Shown: positions 8,461 through 17,023 of the stretch, in pieces | Layout of the letters: each line of letters opens with the position of its first letter | Position numbering within the stretch: position 1 is the stretch's first letter | Origin: Planctomycetota bacterium | GTDB lineage: Bacteria > Planctomycetota > UBA1135 > UBA2386 | DNA: 64,000 bases | Assembly (NCBI GenBank): GCA_028281765.1 | Contig: JANQJF010000055.1 | Span: 62,001 to 126,000 of the forward strand | Direction of reading: 5' to 3' | The notes under the pieces: generated by a model | Database searches by the model: none | What the model saw: only the letters and a program-made list of their open reading frames with translations | Told to the model about the DNA's origin: nothing | Program-made: the position numbers and the translations under genes

Positions 8461-11006
8461 GCCGCGACCGCGCCGGCTCCGACGCGCGCGTATACCTCGA
8501 GCACGTCCGCCAGGTAGTCGTAGAATCCGCGCGGCGGCCCGATGCTGCGCTGCATCCGCCCGAGCAGCGTCAGGTCCTCGAGGAACGGCACGATCGCTCG
8601 CGCGATCGCGTCCGCGTCGTCCGGCTCGAACAACACCCCGGTACGACCCGGCTCGATGAAGTCCGGAATGCCCCCGAGCTTGCTGCCGAGCACCGGCGCG
8701 CGCGCGGCAAGAGCTTCGGCGACGACGAACGGCGCGCAGTCCTCCCAGATCGAAGGAACGACCACGACGTCGAGGGACGCCAGCCGTGCGGGCAGCTCGT
8801 TCTGTGAGTAGGCACCCGCGAACTCGATGACTCCGTTCTGATCGAGCTCCCGCAGGTAGCTCGCGTACGCGGGGTCGACGTCGCCGTGCAGCACGCATTT
8901 CACCGGCCCCTTTGGGAATGCCTGCATCGCCTGGACGAGCAGATGCACGCCCTTGTGCGGCATCACGGATCCGATGTAGCCGACGTTGAGCGGGGCGTCG
9001 AGACGCGCGCGGATCACGCGCTGCGAGCCGACGGTGCGCCAGATCGCGTCGACGCTCGGCGGCTGCTGGAGACAGACTTCGATCGACTCGGGCCGCACGC
9101 CGTTGGCGAGGTAGAGCTCCCGCATGCGTTCGGACACGGCCAGGTGTACGTCGATGTGGTCGTTCAGAAGGGTCCGCGCCGCGACCGCGCGCCGTTCGTG
9201 CTCTTCGGAGGTTCCAGGACCACCGACGCAATTCGCGCAGTTCTCGGCGACGTCGCCGATGCCCGGGCACCTGCGAATCTGCGCGTCGAACAGATACAGA
9301 CGCGGACAGATCGACCAGTAGTTGTTCGAACTCATGACCGTCGGAATTCCGCGCCCGTGGCAGATCGACGGCAGCGACATCCCGAGGTTGTGCAGGTTGT
9401 AGAAGTGCACGACCTCAGGATCGAACTCGTGCAACACGTCGGTGAACGCGACGCGGATCCGCGGATCGTCGATCTCCCGCAGCGGGTTCGCCGCATCCAT
9501 GAACAGCGTCGGGCGGTTGCACATCGCGAACAGCTGCACGCCGTCCTCGGCGCTCCGCCGCACCGCGTACTCCGGCAGTTCGGGATCCGGCTGCGCCGCC
9601 GCGTAGAACACGCCGACGCGCGCCCCGGCCGACGCGAGCGCCCGTGCAACCTCGCGCGGAAGGATCGTGCCGCCGCCGCTGTCGGCCCAGCCGTACATCA
9701 CGATCAGCACCGAACGCTGCCCGCCTTCGCTGTCCTGCGATGCGTGCCCCGCGTTCGGCGGCGTGGGAATCGTCGTGTCGAGACGTTCGGACGCGCTGAC
9801 CGGAACCCCGTTCGGACCGTCGTACACGTCCCACGGCACCTGCTCGTGCAGCTCCGTGAACACGAGCTCGCCGCGCTCATCGAGCCGCAGACCGCGGGTC
9901 TGCCGACTGGCGGTGATCGCCGGGTGCGGGAGTTCCAAGAATTCGAGCTGCCTCGCGCGCAGGGTCACACCCTGAGCACGCGCCTCTTCGATGCGCTGGC
10001 GATTCGTGGCGGCCTCGGGCAGCGAACCGGCCATCGCGAGCGCCTGCGCGCTGCGATCGTGCAAACCGAGACAGTGCAGGACGCATCCCACGTTGTTGGA
10101 GAACTGTTGGCGATAACGCCCCGACGCGCCCGGCTGCGCGAGAGCGCGGCCGTAGCACTCGAGCGCGAGCCGAAAGTCGTTGTACGGACCGAGCGCCGAC
10201 AGATTGCCGAGTTCGAACCACGCGGACGCAAGCGCCGTCGGATCGCCGGGACGCTCCCGGAGCCCCGGGAACACCTCCTCGATCGGCATCTCGGTGCGGT
10301 ACTTCCGCATGACCGCGACGACGTCACGGATCGTCTCCTCCCGGAAGTTCGCGCCGCTGTTGCTGTCCGCCCGCTGCAAGAACAGGCCGAGAGTCTCGCG
10401 TAGATGTACGGCGCCGAAGCGCCATGCGATGCGCAGGAACATGTCCTGATCGTTCGCGATCAGGTGGTCCGGCGAGAACAACCCGACGGCCTTGTGCACG
10501 TCGCGTCGCCACAGCGGCTGCGCGCCGAACAGGCAGCACGACAGCCCGGCACCGTGCGTGTAGTCGGGCCAGTCGTAACGGATCTTGGCCGTGTTCGAAT
10601 CGAAGCGTTCGTTGTCGGCGTTCGTGATCAGCGAGTCGGCGTAGACGATGCCGAACTCCGGGTTCTCGTCGAGCGCACGCGCCATCAGCTCGAGCGCGTC
10701 GGGCCGATGTCGGTCGTCGGTGTTCGCCGTCGTCAGGTAGCGCCCGCGCGCGAGTCCGATCGCGCGGTTGAACGCCCCGGTCGTCTCTTCGCGCACCGCG
10801 GTGCGCACGTAGCGGACGTTCGGGTGGTTCGCCTGGAACTCACGGACGATCTCCCCCTCGTTCTCGGGCGACGCGCTGTCGATGACGAGGATCTCGAGCT
10901 TCTCGCCGAGCGTCTGTTCGACGAGATCCTCCAGGCAGCCACGCATGTAGCGCTCCGCCCGGTAGGTCGAGACGATCGCCGTGACGATCGGATCCGAGTT
11001 CGTCAC
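8454..11006 (-). CDS. dual glycosyltransferase: GT2 domain + helical linker + GT4 domain
   Basis: The protein has 850 residues. The N-terminal 230 or so are a GT2 (GT-A fold) domain: VTAIVSTYRAERYMRGCLEDL, LVIDSASPENEG and TTANTDDRHRPDAL, where T-D-D-R is the DXD-like metal site. About 250-345 is TPR-like. From about 430 there is a GT4 (GT-B) domain; its C-terminal half contains GYIGSVMPHKGVHLLVQAM and VPSIWEDCAPFVVAEALAAR, the E-x7-E type donor site. Two transferases in one chain suggest two successive sugar additions. The start overlaps the radical SAM gene stop (ATGA), and it ends in a tail-to-tail overlap with the methyltransferase. It is the last gene of the operon that begins at 16916. 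Confidence 0.87.
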   Translation of the reverse strand: MTNSDPIVTAIVSTYRAERYMRGCLEDLVEQTLGEKLEILVIDSASPENEGEIVREFQANHPNVRYVRTAVREETTGAFNRAIGLARGRYLTTANTDDRHRPDALELMARALDENPEFGIVYADSLITNADNERFDSNTAKIRYDWPDYTHGAGLSCCLFGAQPLWRRDVHKAVGLFSPDHLIANDQDMFLRIAWRFGAVHLRETLGLFLQRADSNSGANFREETIRDVVAVMRKYRTEMPIEEVFPGLRERPGDPTALASAWFELGNLSALGPYNDFRLALECYGRALAQPGASGRYRQQFSNNVGCVLHCLGLHDRSAQALAMAGSLPEAATNRQRIEEARAQGVTLRARQLEFLELPHPAITASRQTRGLRLDERGELVFTELHEQVPWDVYDGPNGVPVSASERLDTTIPTPPNAGHASQDSEGGQRSVLIVMYGWADSGGGTILPREVARALASAGARVGVFYAAAQPDPELPEYAVRRSAEDGVQLFAMCNRPTLFMDAANPLREIDDPRIRVAFTDVLHEFDPEVVHFYNLHNLGMSLPSICHGRGIPTVMSSNNYWSICPRLYLFDAQIRRCPGIGDVAENCANCVGGPGTSEEHERRAVAARTLLNDHIDVHLAVSERMRELYLANGVRPESIEVCLQQPPSVDAIWRTVGSQRVIRARLDAPLNVGYIGSVMPHKGVHLLVQAMQAFPKGPVKCVLHGDVDPAYASYLRELDQNGVIEFAGAYSQNELPARLASLDVVVVPSIWEDCAPFVVAEALAARAPVLGSKLGGIPDFIEPGRTGVLFEPDDADAIARAIVPFLEDLTLLGRMQRSIGPPRGFYDYLADVLEVYARVGAGAVAAH

Positions 11007-12541
11007 GTGCCGGCCCCGACGATCTCCGCCGCGTTGTCGCGCGGCAGCGGCTGGGAGAACATGCGCTCGATGTCGTGCACCGTCTCCGGTCCAAATGTCC
11101 GTGCGACGAGTTCCGCGTACTCGGGACGATCGAAGTATTCCTGGAACGCCGCATCCCGGAATGCGAGAACCTCGCCCGCCGTGATGTGGTTGGTCGGCAG
11201 CGGCAGACAGTCCCGCGAGTGCTGCGAGTAGCCGCTCCAGGTCTCCGGCAACGGCCAGTTCCGCTCCTGGGCCTGGCGATAGAGAGCGGAGCCCGGATAC
11301 GCCATCGCCGAGAAGAAGTTGGCGAACTCGGTGTTCAGCTCCTTCGCGAAGTCGAGCGTCTCGCGCATCGTCGACAGGTCGTCCTCCGGGAGCCCGAAGA
11401 TGTAGTTGCCGAGCACGTGGATGCCGCGCTGGCGCACGCCGTCGATCGCGGCGACGAGCCGCTCGGGTCGGTAGCCCTTGTCGACGTCCGAGCGCACCTG
11501 CTCACTCGCGGACTCGATGCCGATCGCGAGCCAACGCACGCCGGACGCGCGCATCTTCACCAGCAGATCGCCGTCGTTGCACGTGTCGACGCGGGCGTAG
11601 GCCCAGATGTTCAGGTCGTGACCGAGATCGATCAGCCCGTCGCAGATCGCCTCGACGTGCTTCTTGTCGAGCACGAACAGTTCGTCCGCGATCTTGATGT
11701 TGTGCACGCCGTAGTCGACGACGAGACGGTCGATCTGCCGAACGATGTTCTGCGGCGAGAAGCGCCGGTAGCTGTTCCGTCGCGGGTCCAGACCGGCGGC
11801 GGCCTCGCCCAGCTTGAACGGTGCCTGGATACAGCAGAACGTGCACTGGAACGGGCAGCCGAGCGTCGTGTAGATCGCCGCGTATGGCTGTCTCTCGATC
11901 CCGCCGAAGCAGTGCCAGTTGTGGGCTCGGTACGCCTCCATCGGCAGCAGGTCCCACGCCATGCCCGGCATCTCGTTCTCGAGATCCGTGACGATCGGCG
12001 CGGCCGCGTTGTTGCGGAGGTGCCCGTCCTCGTCGTGCCAGACGAGTCCGCGGACCTTTTCGAGTTCTTTGCGACCACCGCCGGCTTTCAGCGCCTCGAC
12101 GAGCTCGGCGATCGTGATCGGCCCCTCGCCGTTGCACGTGAAGTCCGCGACTTCTTCACGGCAGGTGCGCTCGGGCAGCGCCGCGACGTGACCACCGAGG
12201 AGCAGGACCGTCTGGTCCGGATCCCCGGCCTTGATCTCGGAGCACAGATCCGAGGCGGCCGGCATCGTGTGCGTGGACGCGTTGGGATTGTGGCCGTAGA
12301 CGACAACCACGGTGAGCAATGCGTCGTGGTCCGCAGCGGCCTGCGCGGCCGCGGCGGGGCCGAGTCCGGCCGCGTTCGCGTCGAGCACGTCGACGCGCAG
12401 ACCGCGTCGGCGTGCGTGCTCGGCGAGCAGCCCGACCCAGATCGGCGATTCGACCGCCGCGAGGTTCTTGCTGAGGTCCTGATAGACCTGCTGCCGACCG
12501 CCGGGATTGACGAACAGAACGTCGAGCGCGGGCGCGGTCAT
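11003..12541 (-). CDS. B12-binding-type radical SAM protein
   Basis: This 512-residue protein starts at ATG 12541, which overlaps the E1-beta stop (ATGA). Residues about 5-165 form a cobalamin-binding-type Rossmann domain (VDVLDANAAG, LLLGGHVAALPERT), without the DxHxxG histidine that ligates B12 in some enzymes. The radical SAM cluster motif is C229-x3-C233-x2-C236. The barrel continues with KIADELFVLDKKH, AIGIESASEQV and GNYIFGLPEDD. Members of this class methylate or rearrange unactivated carbons, including sugars and lipids. Set between an E1 pair and a glycosyltransferase, it probably modifies the same sugar or its lipid carrier; the reaction is unknown. Confidence 0.85.
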   Translation of the reverse strand: MTAPALDVLFVNPGGRQQVYQDLSKNLAAVESPIWVGLLAEHARRRGLRVDVLDANAAGLGPAAAAQAAADHDALLTVVVVYGHNPNASTHTMPAASDLCSEIKAGDPDQTVLLLGGHVAALPERTCREEVADFTCNGEGPITIAELVEALKAGGGRKELEKVRGLVWHDEDGHLRNNAAAPIVTDLENEMPGMAWDLLPMEAYRAHNWHCFGGIERQPYAAIYTTLGCPFQCTFCCIQAPFKLGEAAAGLDPRRNSYRRFSPQNIVRQIDRLVVDYGVHNIKIADELFVLDKKHVEAICDGLIDLGHDLNIWAYARVDTCNDGDLLVKMRASGVRWLAIGIESASEQVRSDVDKGYRPERLVAAIDGVRQRGIHVLGNYIFGLPEDDLSTMRETLDFAKELNTEFANFFSAMAYPGSALYRQAQERNWPLPETWSGYSQHSRDCLPLPTNHITAGEVLAFRDAAFQEYFDRPEYAELVARTFGPETVHDIERMFSQPLPRDNAAEIVGAGT

Positions 12542-13554
12542 ACGACGAGCTCCGAGCCGACCATCTGCCGAACCGTCTCCGCGATCCGGTCGGGAGTCGG
12601 GTAGTAAGCGCGCTCGAGCGGACCGCTCGCCGGCATGTTCGCGTCCGGGAAGCCGAGCCGTTGCGGCGGAGCCTTCAGCGCGTCGAACGCCTGCTCCGTC
12701 ACCATCGCACACACTTCGGCGCCGAAGCCACCGAACGGGAAGTCGTAGTCGATCACGAGCAAGCGCCCGGTCTTCTGGACGGAGTCGAGGATCAGCTCGG
12801 TGTCGAGCGGCTTGATCGTCCGCGGGTCGATCAGATCGATGTCGAGATCGTGATCGTCACAGGCCTTCTGCGTGTGCGCGGCCGCGAGCGACGTCGCGAC
12901 GACAGTCAGAGAGTCGCCTTCGCGGAGTCGGTTGCCCTTCCCGATCGGAACCAGGTACATGTCCTCTGGCACCGGCCCGGTGTTCTTGTAGAGCCAGCGA
13001 TGCTCGAAGAACATCACCGGGGAGTCGTCCTTGATCGCCGACAGCAGCAGTCCCTTCACGTCGTACGGAGACGAGGGCATCACGACCTTCAGGCCGGGGA
13101 TCTGTGCGAACAGACCCTGCAAGGACTGCGAGTGCTGGGCACCGCACCCCCAGCCGCGTCCGATGACCGAACGGAGAACGATCGGCACCTGGATCTGATC
13201 GCCGAACATCGACGACCACTTCGCGATGTAGTTGACGATCTGATCCATCGCGACGAGCAGGAAGTCGTTGCGCAGATTGATCAGGATCGGGCGCATGCCG
13301 GTCAGGGCGGCGCCAAGAGCGACGCCCGTATTGGCGTTCTCCGAGATCGGCGTGCCGATGACGCGCTCGGGGTGCGAGAGGTCACTCATCGAACCGAACA
13401 CGCCGAACTTGTCGTCCGCGTCGAGACCCAGCGCGAACACGCGCGGGTCGATGCCCATCGCCTGGTCGGTCGCTTCCCGAATGGCCTCGACGAACGAAAG
13501 CGTGCGACCGTCGTCTGCAACCTCGTAGTTCGAATCGAATCTGCTCCAAGGCAT
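12538..13554 (-). CDS. 2-oxoacid dehydrogenase E1 beta-like subunit (transketolase-like)
   Basis: This 338-residue protein begins MPWSRFDSNYEVADDGRTLS and matches the pyruvate/2-oxoacid dehydrogenase E1 beta fold: ISENANTGVALGAALTGMRPI near the cofactor pocket, IGRGWGCGAQHSQSLQGLF and MPSSPYDVKGLLLSAI, followed by the transketolase C-terminal domain (LIDPRTIKPLDTELI). It starts two bases after the E1 alpha gene stops, so the two subunits are co-expressed. No E2 or E3 gene is near, so it is unlikely to be a conventional pyruvate dehydrogenase complex. A stand-alone thiamine-dependent decarboxylase or ketol transferase acting on a sugar or acyl precursor fits the context better; this is inference. 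Confidence 0.87.
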   Translation of the reverse strand: MPWSRFDSNYEVADDGRTLSFVEAIREATDQAMGIDPRVFALGLDADDKFGVFGSMSDLSHPERVIGTPISENANTGVALGAALTGMRPILINLRNDFLLVAMDQIVNYIAKWSSMFGDQIQVPIVLRSVIGRGWGCGAQHSQSLQGLFAQIPGLKVVMPSSPYDVKGLLLSAIKDDSPVMFFEHRWLYKNTGPVPEDMYLVPIGKGNRLREGDSLTVVATSLAAAHTQKACDDHDLDIDLIDPRTIKPLDTELILDSVQKTGRLLVIDYDFPFGGFGAEVCAMVTEQAFDALKAPPQRLGFPDANMPASGPLERAYYPTPDRIAETVRQMVGSELVV

Positions 13555-13556
13555 CG

Positions 13557-14504
13557 TCAGACCTCCTGCGCTTTCGGCTGCGGATACGGCGACTTCTCGG
13601 CGAACTCGATCGCCGCGTTGATCTCCTGCTCGACCTCGTCGCGAATCGCGCGCAGCTCGCGCGCGTTCGCCATTCCGCTGACCTGCACGAACGCCTCGAG
13701 CTTGGCGATCGGGCAGTCCTTCTGACGATCGACGGGATTGATGTCGAGATCGTCTGCTTCGTGGCCTTGATGCTTCATCCAGCGCTTCGTCTTGCACTCG
13801 AGGAACGCCGGTCGACCGGTTTCGCGAACGTGCGAAACGGCCGCACCAGCCTGCGAAAAGACCGACAGGGCATCCGTCCCGTCGGCGCGATACGTCGGCA
13901 TGAACTGGGACGCGATGCCGAGGATCTCGTACGCCGAGTGCTCCTGCTGCGGCATGACGTTGGACAGACCGTTGTTCTCGCAGACGAACAGCACCGGCAG
14001 CTTCTTCAGCGCGGCGAAGTTCAGGCTCTCGTAGAACACGCCGGCGTTCGTCGCCGCATCGCCGAAGTAGGACACCGAGATCGTGCCATCGTCGCGCATC
14101 TTCGCGGACAAGGCCGCACCGACTCCGACAGCGATACTGCCGCCGACGATCGCGGACGAACCCGGCAGTCCGTGCTCCATGTCGAACACGTGCATCGACC
14201 CGCCGCGCGCCTTCGAGCATCCGGTCGTCCGACCGTAGAGCTCGGCGACGAGCTTCTCGAGCGGCAGTCCCTTCGACAGCGCCGGACCGTGGGTGCGGTG
14301 CCCCAACAGCATCACGTCGTCGTCCGTGAGGTGGCAGCAAAGCCCGGCCGAAACCGCCTCTTGCCCCATGCACAGATGCACCGGGGTCTCCATGACGTCC
14401 GTGGGATACAGCTCGACGATGCGCTCGGACAACTGGCGCACGACGCGCATCCGTCGCAGCATCCACAACGCCTGCTCGCGCTTGATCGAATCCGCGCTAG
14501 CCAT
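13557..14504 (-). CDS. 2-oxoacid dehydrogenase E1 alpha-like subunit (thiamine diphosphate-binding)
   Basis: The 315-residue protein begins MASADSIKREQALWMLRRMR. The thiamine diphosphate/Mg site is G-D-A-A-T-N at 148-153 followed by E-N-N at 176-178, a close match to the GDG-x(~28)-NN signature with Ala in place of the second Gly. Other family features are HLCMGQEAVSAG, HRTHGPALSKG and KARGGSMHVFD. GGAG lies seven bases before the ATG at 14504, which fixes the start. It overlaps the heptose-kinase stop by eight bases and is followed two bases later by the E1 beta gene. Together they form an alpha2beta2-type enzyme. Length is slightly short for PDH E1 alpha but normal for acetoin or branched-chain relatives. 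Confidence 0.88.
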   Translation of the reverse strand: MASADSIKREQALWMLRRMRVVRQLSERIVELYPTDVMETPVHLCMGQEAVSAGLCCHLTDDDVMLLGHRTHGPALSKGLPLEKLVAELYGRTTGCSKARGGSMHVFDMEHGLPGSSAIVGGSIAVGVGAALSAKMRDDGTISVSYFGDAATNAGVFYESLNFAALKKLPVLFVCENNGLSNVMPQQEHSAYEILGIASQFMPTYRADGTDALSVFSQAGAAVSHVRETGRPAFLECKTKRWMKHQGHEADDLDINPVDRQKDCPIAKLEAFVQVSGMANARELRAIRDEVEQEINAAIEFAEKSPYPQPKAQEV

Positions 14505-15621
14505 GGTCACACTCCACTTTGGGGTCTGCGACGGCGCCGCTCGCGGCGGCCGTCGACTCGGGGTATGGGATCTCGAGTTCGCGGAAGTCGCGGATCGGCC
14601 GCGTCTCACGCTCCGCCTCGACGGCCGCGAAGTCCTCTTCACGGTCGTAGAAGATGATCTGGCTGCCCGCGGACTCGAACCGGAACGGCACGTGCACGAG
14701 TTCCGGGAGCGCAGCCGCGACGGCTGCCTGCTTCGCCTTCGGCACGTAGAGCAGCAGGAACCCACCGCCACCCGCACCGGTGATCTTGCCGCCGACTGCA
14801 CCCGCTTCGCGTGCGCGGCTGTAGTAGTCGTCGACCTCGGGGGTCGAGATGCCGGGGCCGAGGCTGCGCTTCATGCGCCACGCCTCGTCGAGCAGTTCCC
14901 CGAACCCTTCGAGCGATGCCGTGCTCGAGAGCAAGTCCACCGACTCGTCGACGAGCTCCTTGAGGATCCGCAGCTGGCGCTTCTTCGCGTGGACGTCGGT
15001 CACGTAGTTCGCGGCGATCCGCGACGCCGTGCGGACGATGCCCGTGTAGAAGAGCATCAGACTCCCGTCGAGTTCGTCGATGCGGTCGGACGGCAGCACG
15101 ATCGGGTTCACCCGGATGTCGCCGTTGCGGCAGAACGTGATCTTGTTGAAGCCGCCCATCGCCGCGGACACTTGGTCCTGCGAACCGACGAGTTCTTGGA
15201 GGAGGTTCTGCTCGACGTGGATCGACTCCTCCATGAGCTGCTCACGACCGATCATGCGGCCCTGCAGCGCATAGAGGGCGTGGAGAAGCCCGACCGTGAA
15301 CGTCGAGCTCGATCCCATCCCGCTGCGCGCCGGCAGGTCCCCGACGTGGTGGACCTCGACGCCACGCTCGATGCCGAGATGTTCGAGCACGCTGCGGACG
15401 ACCGGGTGCTCGATGTCGCCGAGTTCCTTGCGATTCTCGAGCTGTGACCAGACGACGCGGTACTTGTAGTCGAAGAACGGCGGCAGGTAGCGACACTGCA
15501 GGTAGCAGTACTTGTCGATCGTCGTCGCGACGACCGCACCACCGTGCTCTCGGTACCAAGCCGGATAGTCGGTTCCACCGCCGAAGAACGAGACGCGGAA
15601 CGGGGTTCTGCTGATGATCAT
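14497..15621 (-). CDS. hddA: GHMP kinase, probable D-glycero-alpha-D-manno-heptose 7-phosphate kinase
   Basis: The protein has 374 residues and begins MIISRTPFRVSFFGGGTDYP, the characteristic start of HddA-type GHMP kinases. The ATP-binding motif is LPARSGMGSSSTF at about 96-108, and the C-terminal GHMP loop KITGAGGGGFLLLY is near residue 285. HddA phosphorylates D-glycero-alpha-D-manno-heptose 7-phosphate at C1 to give the 1,7-bisphosphate. GGAGG precedes the ATG at 15621 by four bases, and the start overlaps the stop of the guanylyltransferase-phosphatase gene (ATGA), which carries the next two steps. A C-terminal tail of about 25 residues is low in structure. A fucokinase-like or other sugar kinase role is possible but less likely given the neighbour. 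Confidence 0.85.
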   Translation of the reverse strand: MIISRTPFRVSFFGGGTDYPAWYREHGGAVVATTIDKYCYLQCRYLPPFFDYKYRVVWSQLENRKELGDIEHPVVRSVLEHLGIERGVEVHHVGDLPARSGMGSSSTFTVGLLHALYALQGRMIGREQLMEESIHVEQNLLQELVGSQDQVSAAMGGFNKITFCRNGDIRVNPIVLPSDRIDELDGSLMLFYTGIVRTASRIAANYVTDVHAKKRQLRILKELVDESVDLLSSTASLEGFGELLDEAWRMKRSLGPGISTPEVDDYYSRAREAGAVGGKITGAGGGGFLLLYVPKAKQAAVAAALPELVHVPFRFESAGSQIIFYDREEDFAAVEAERETRPIRDFRELEIPYPESTAAASGAVADPKVECDHG

Positions 15622-16916
15622 CGGACCTCCTCCCAATCCACGAGTTCGTGGATGCCATCGACGACGACGTCGGGCTCGCACTCGTTCGTGGCCTCTGTCT
15701 CCTTGCCGTATCCCGTGCGCACGAGCGCGGTCTTCGCGCCGGCGCGTCTACCGAGATCGATGTCGCAGGCCTTGTCCCCCACGACGACACACTCCGACGC
15801 CGCGTAGCCGAGCGTTCGGGTCGCCGACTCGAGCATCCCGGGCGACGGTTTGCGGCACTCGCACGAGTCGTCAGGACGATGCGGACAATGCCAGATGCCT
15901 TCGACGCGCACTCCCGCGCGGGACAACAAGTCGACGACGCGATCGTTGACCGCGTGCATGGCTGCCTCGTCGTAGTAGCCGCGGCCGATCCCGCTCTGGT
16001 TCGTGACAATCGCGATGCCATAGCCGCGTTGCTGGAGCGCGCGGAGCCCCTCCGCCGCGCCTGGCACCAGCTCGACCGCGTCCGGATCGGACAGGTAGTG
16101 CTTCTCCTCGATGACGGTTCCGTCGCGATCGAGGACGAGTAGCCCCGCGCGCTCGACCGGAACCGGCGACCCTGAGAAGAACGCCTGCGCTTGCGCGAAC
16201 GACTCACGCGTGCCGATGTCGATGAACCGCCCGGTCGACGGGAACGCACGCAACGCGCCGCCGAGCCAGCGCGGCATCACGTCGTTCTCGAGCGACAGCG
16301 GCGATCGCGGCGACAGCTCGCGGAGCAGCTGCGTCGCAAAGTAGTAGATACCGGCGTTGATCCACCCGGGGCGCGCGAGGACGCGCTTCTCTTCGAACTC
16401 GGTGACGACGCGGTCCACGTCGAACCGCACGCAGCCGAATCGCGAGGCGTCGGAGACACGGACCGTGACGAACGCGCATGCCGCGCGGTTCTCGCGCGCA
16501 TCGGCGAGGAACTCGCGCAGGTCGACGTCACTGAACGAATCACCATTCAAGACGACGACCTCGTCCGTCGTCACGAGCGGCGCGGCGTTGCGCAGCGCAC
16601 CCGCGGTTCCGAGCTGGGTCCACTCGCGGGAGAACGCGATCTCCATCCCGTCGACGCCGTCGGCGAGCTCGCTCTCGACCATGTCACCGAGATGGCCGGT
16701 GCACAGGACGACCTTGCGCACGCCTTGCTCACGAAGCCAATCGAGCTGCCACCGCAAGAACGGCCGCCCCGCCACCTCGGCGAGAACCTTGGGTCGATCC
16801 GGAACCGAGTCCCGAAGCCGCGTCCCGAGGCCACCCGCCAGCAACAGTGCCGTCACTTCGCGCGGATCCTCGGCCCGGCTCGACCCGTTTGGCCGCACTT
16901 CACGCCCTTCGCTCAT
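15618..16916 (-). CDS. fusion: heptose-1-phosphate guanylyltransferase (HddC-like) + heptose-1,7-bisphosphate phosphatase (GmhB-like)
   Basis: The 432-residue protein joins two pathway enzymes. Residues about 20-250 are a nucleotidyltransferase with the signature LLLAGGLGTRL (24-34) and a metal aspartate in VVLNGDSFSDV (about 126). Residues about 258-432 are a HAD phosphatase of the GmhB group: DRDGT at 263-267, the TNQSGIGRG segment at 305-313, and the GmhB zinc loop C344-x-H346...C352-x-C354. In the GDP-heptose pathway GmhB removes the C7 phosphate and HddC adds GMP to give GDP-D-glycero-alpha-D-manno-heptose. A mannose-1-phosphate type substrate for the first domain cannot be excluded. It is the first gene of the operon continuing to 8454. 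The SIS isomerase GmhA that should start the pathway is not in the window. Confidence 0.87.
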   Translation of the reverse strand: MSEGREVRPNGSSRAEDPREVTALLLAGGLGTRLRDSVPDRPKVLAEVAGRPFLRWQLDWLREQGVRKVVLCTGHLGDMVESELADGVDGMEIAFSREWTQLGTAGALRNAAPLVTTDEVVVLNGDSFSDVDLREFLADARENRAACAFVTVRVSDASRFGCVRFDVDRVVTEFEEKRVLARPGWINAGIYYFATQLLRELSPRSPLSLENDVMPRWLGGALRAFPSTGRFIDIGTRESFAQAQAFFSGSPVPVERAGLLVLDRDGTVIEEKHYLSDPDAVELVPGAAEGLRALQQRGYGIAIVTNQSGIGRGYYDEAAMHAVNDRVVDLLSRAGVRVEGIWHCPHRPDDSCECRKPSPGMLESATRTLGYAASECVVVGDKACDIDLGRRAGAKTALVRTGYGKETEATNECEPDVVVDGIHELVDWEEVR

Positions 16917-16978
16917 CGAAAGATCTATCGATGAGAACGGGTGTGCGCCTGAAGTCGCCTTGGGACCGGGATGTCAGA

Positions 16979-16997
16979 GTGTCGAGAATCTCGACAC
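16979..16997 (-). terminator. hairpin after the TPR operon
   Basis: A perfect inverted repeat (GTGTCGAGA-A-TCTCGACAC, effectively an 8-bp stem with a 3-base loop) lies 27 bases past the stop of the giant TPR gene and before the start of the heptose operon. There is no U-run. It is probably a transcript end or boundary, and its centre repeats an 11-base palindrome also found at 34604-34614. Confidence 0.4.
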
Positions 16998-17023
16998 GGT
17001 CGCTTCGCTCGGGATCGCTCCGA

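Noticed and set aside
12538..14504. Conventional pyruvate dehydrogenase complex
   Set aside because: No E2 or E3 gene is adjacent and the pair is inside a glycan operon.
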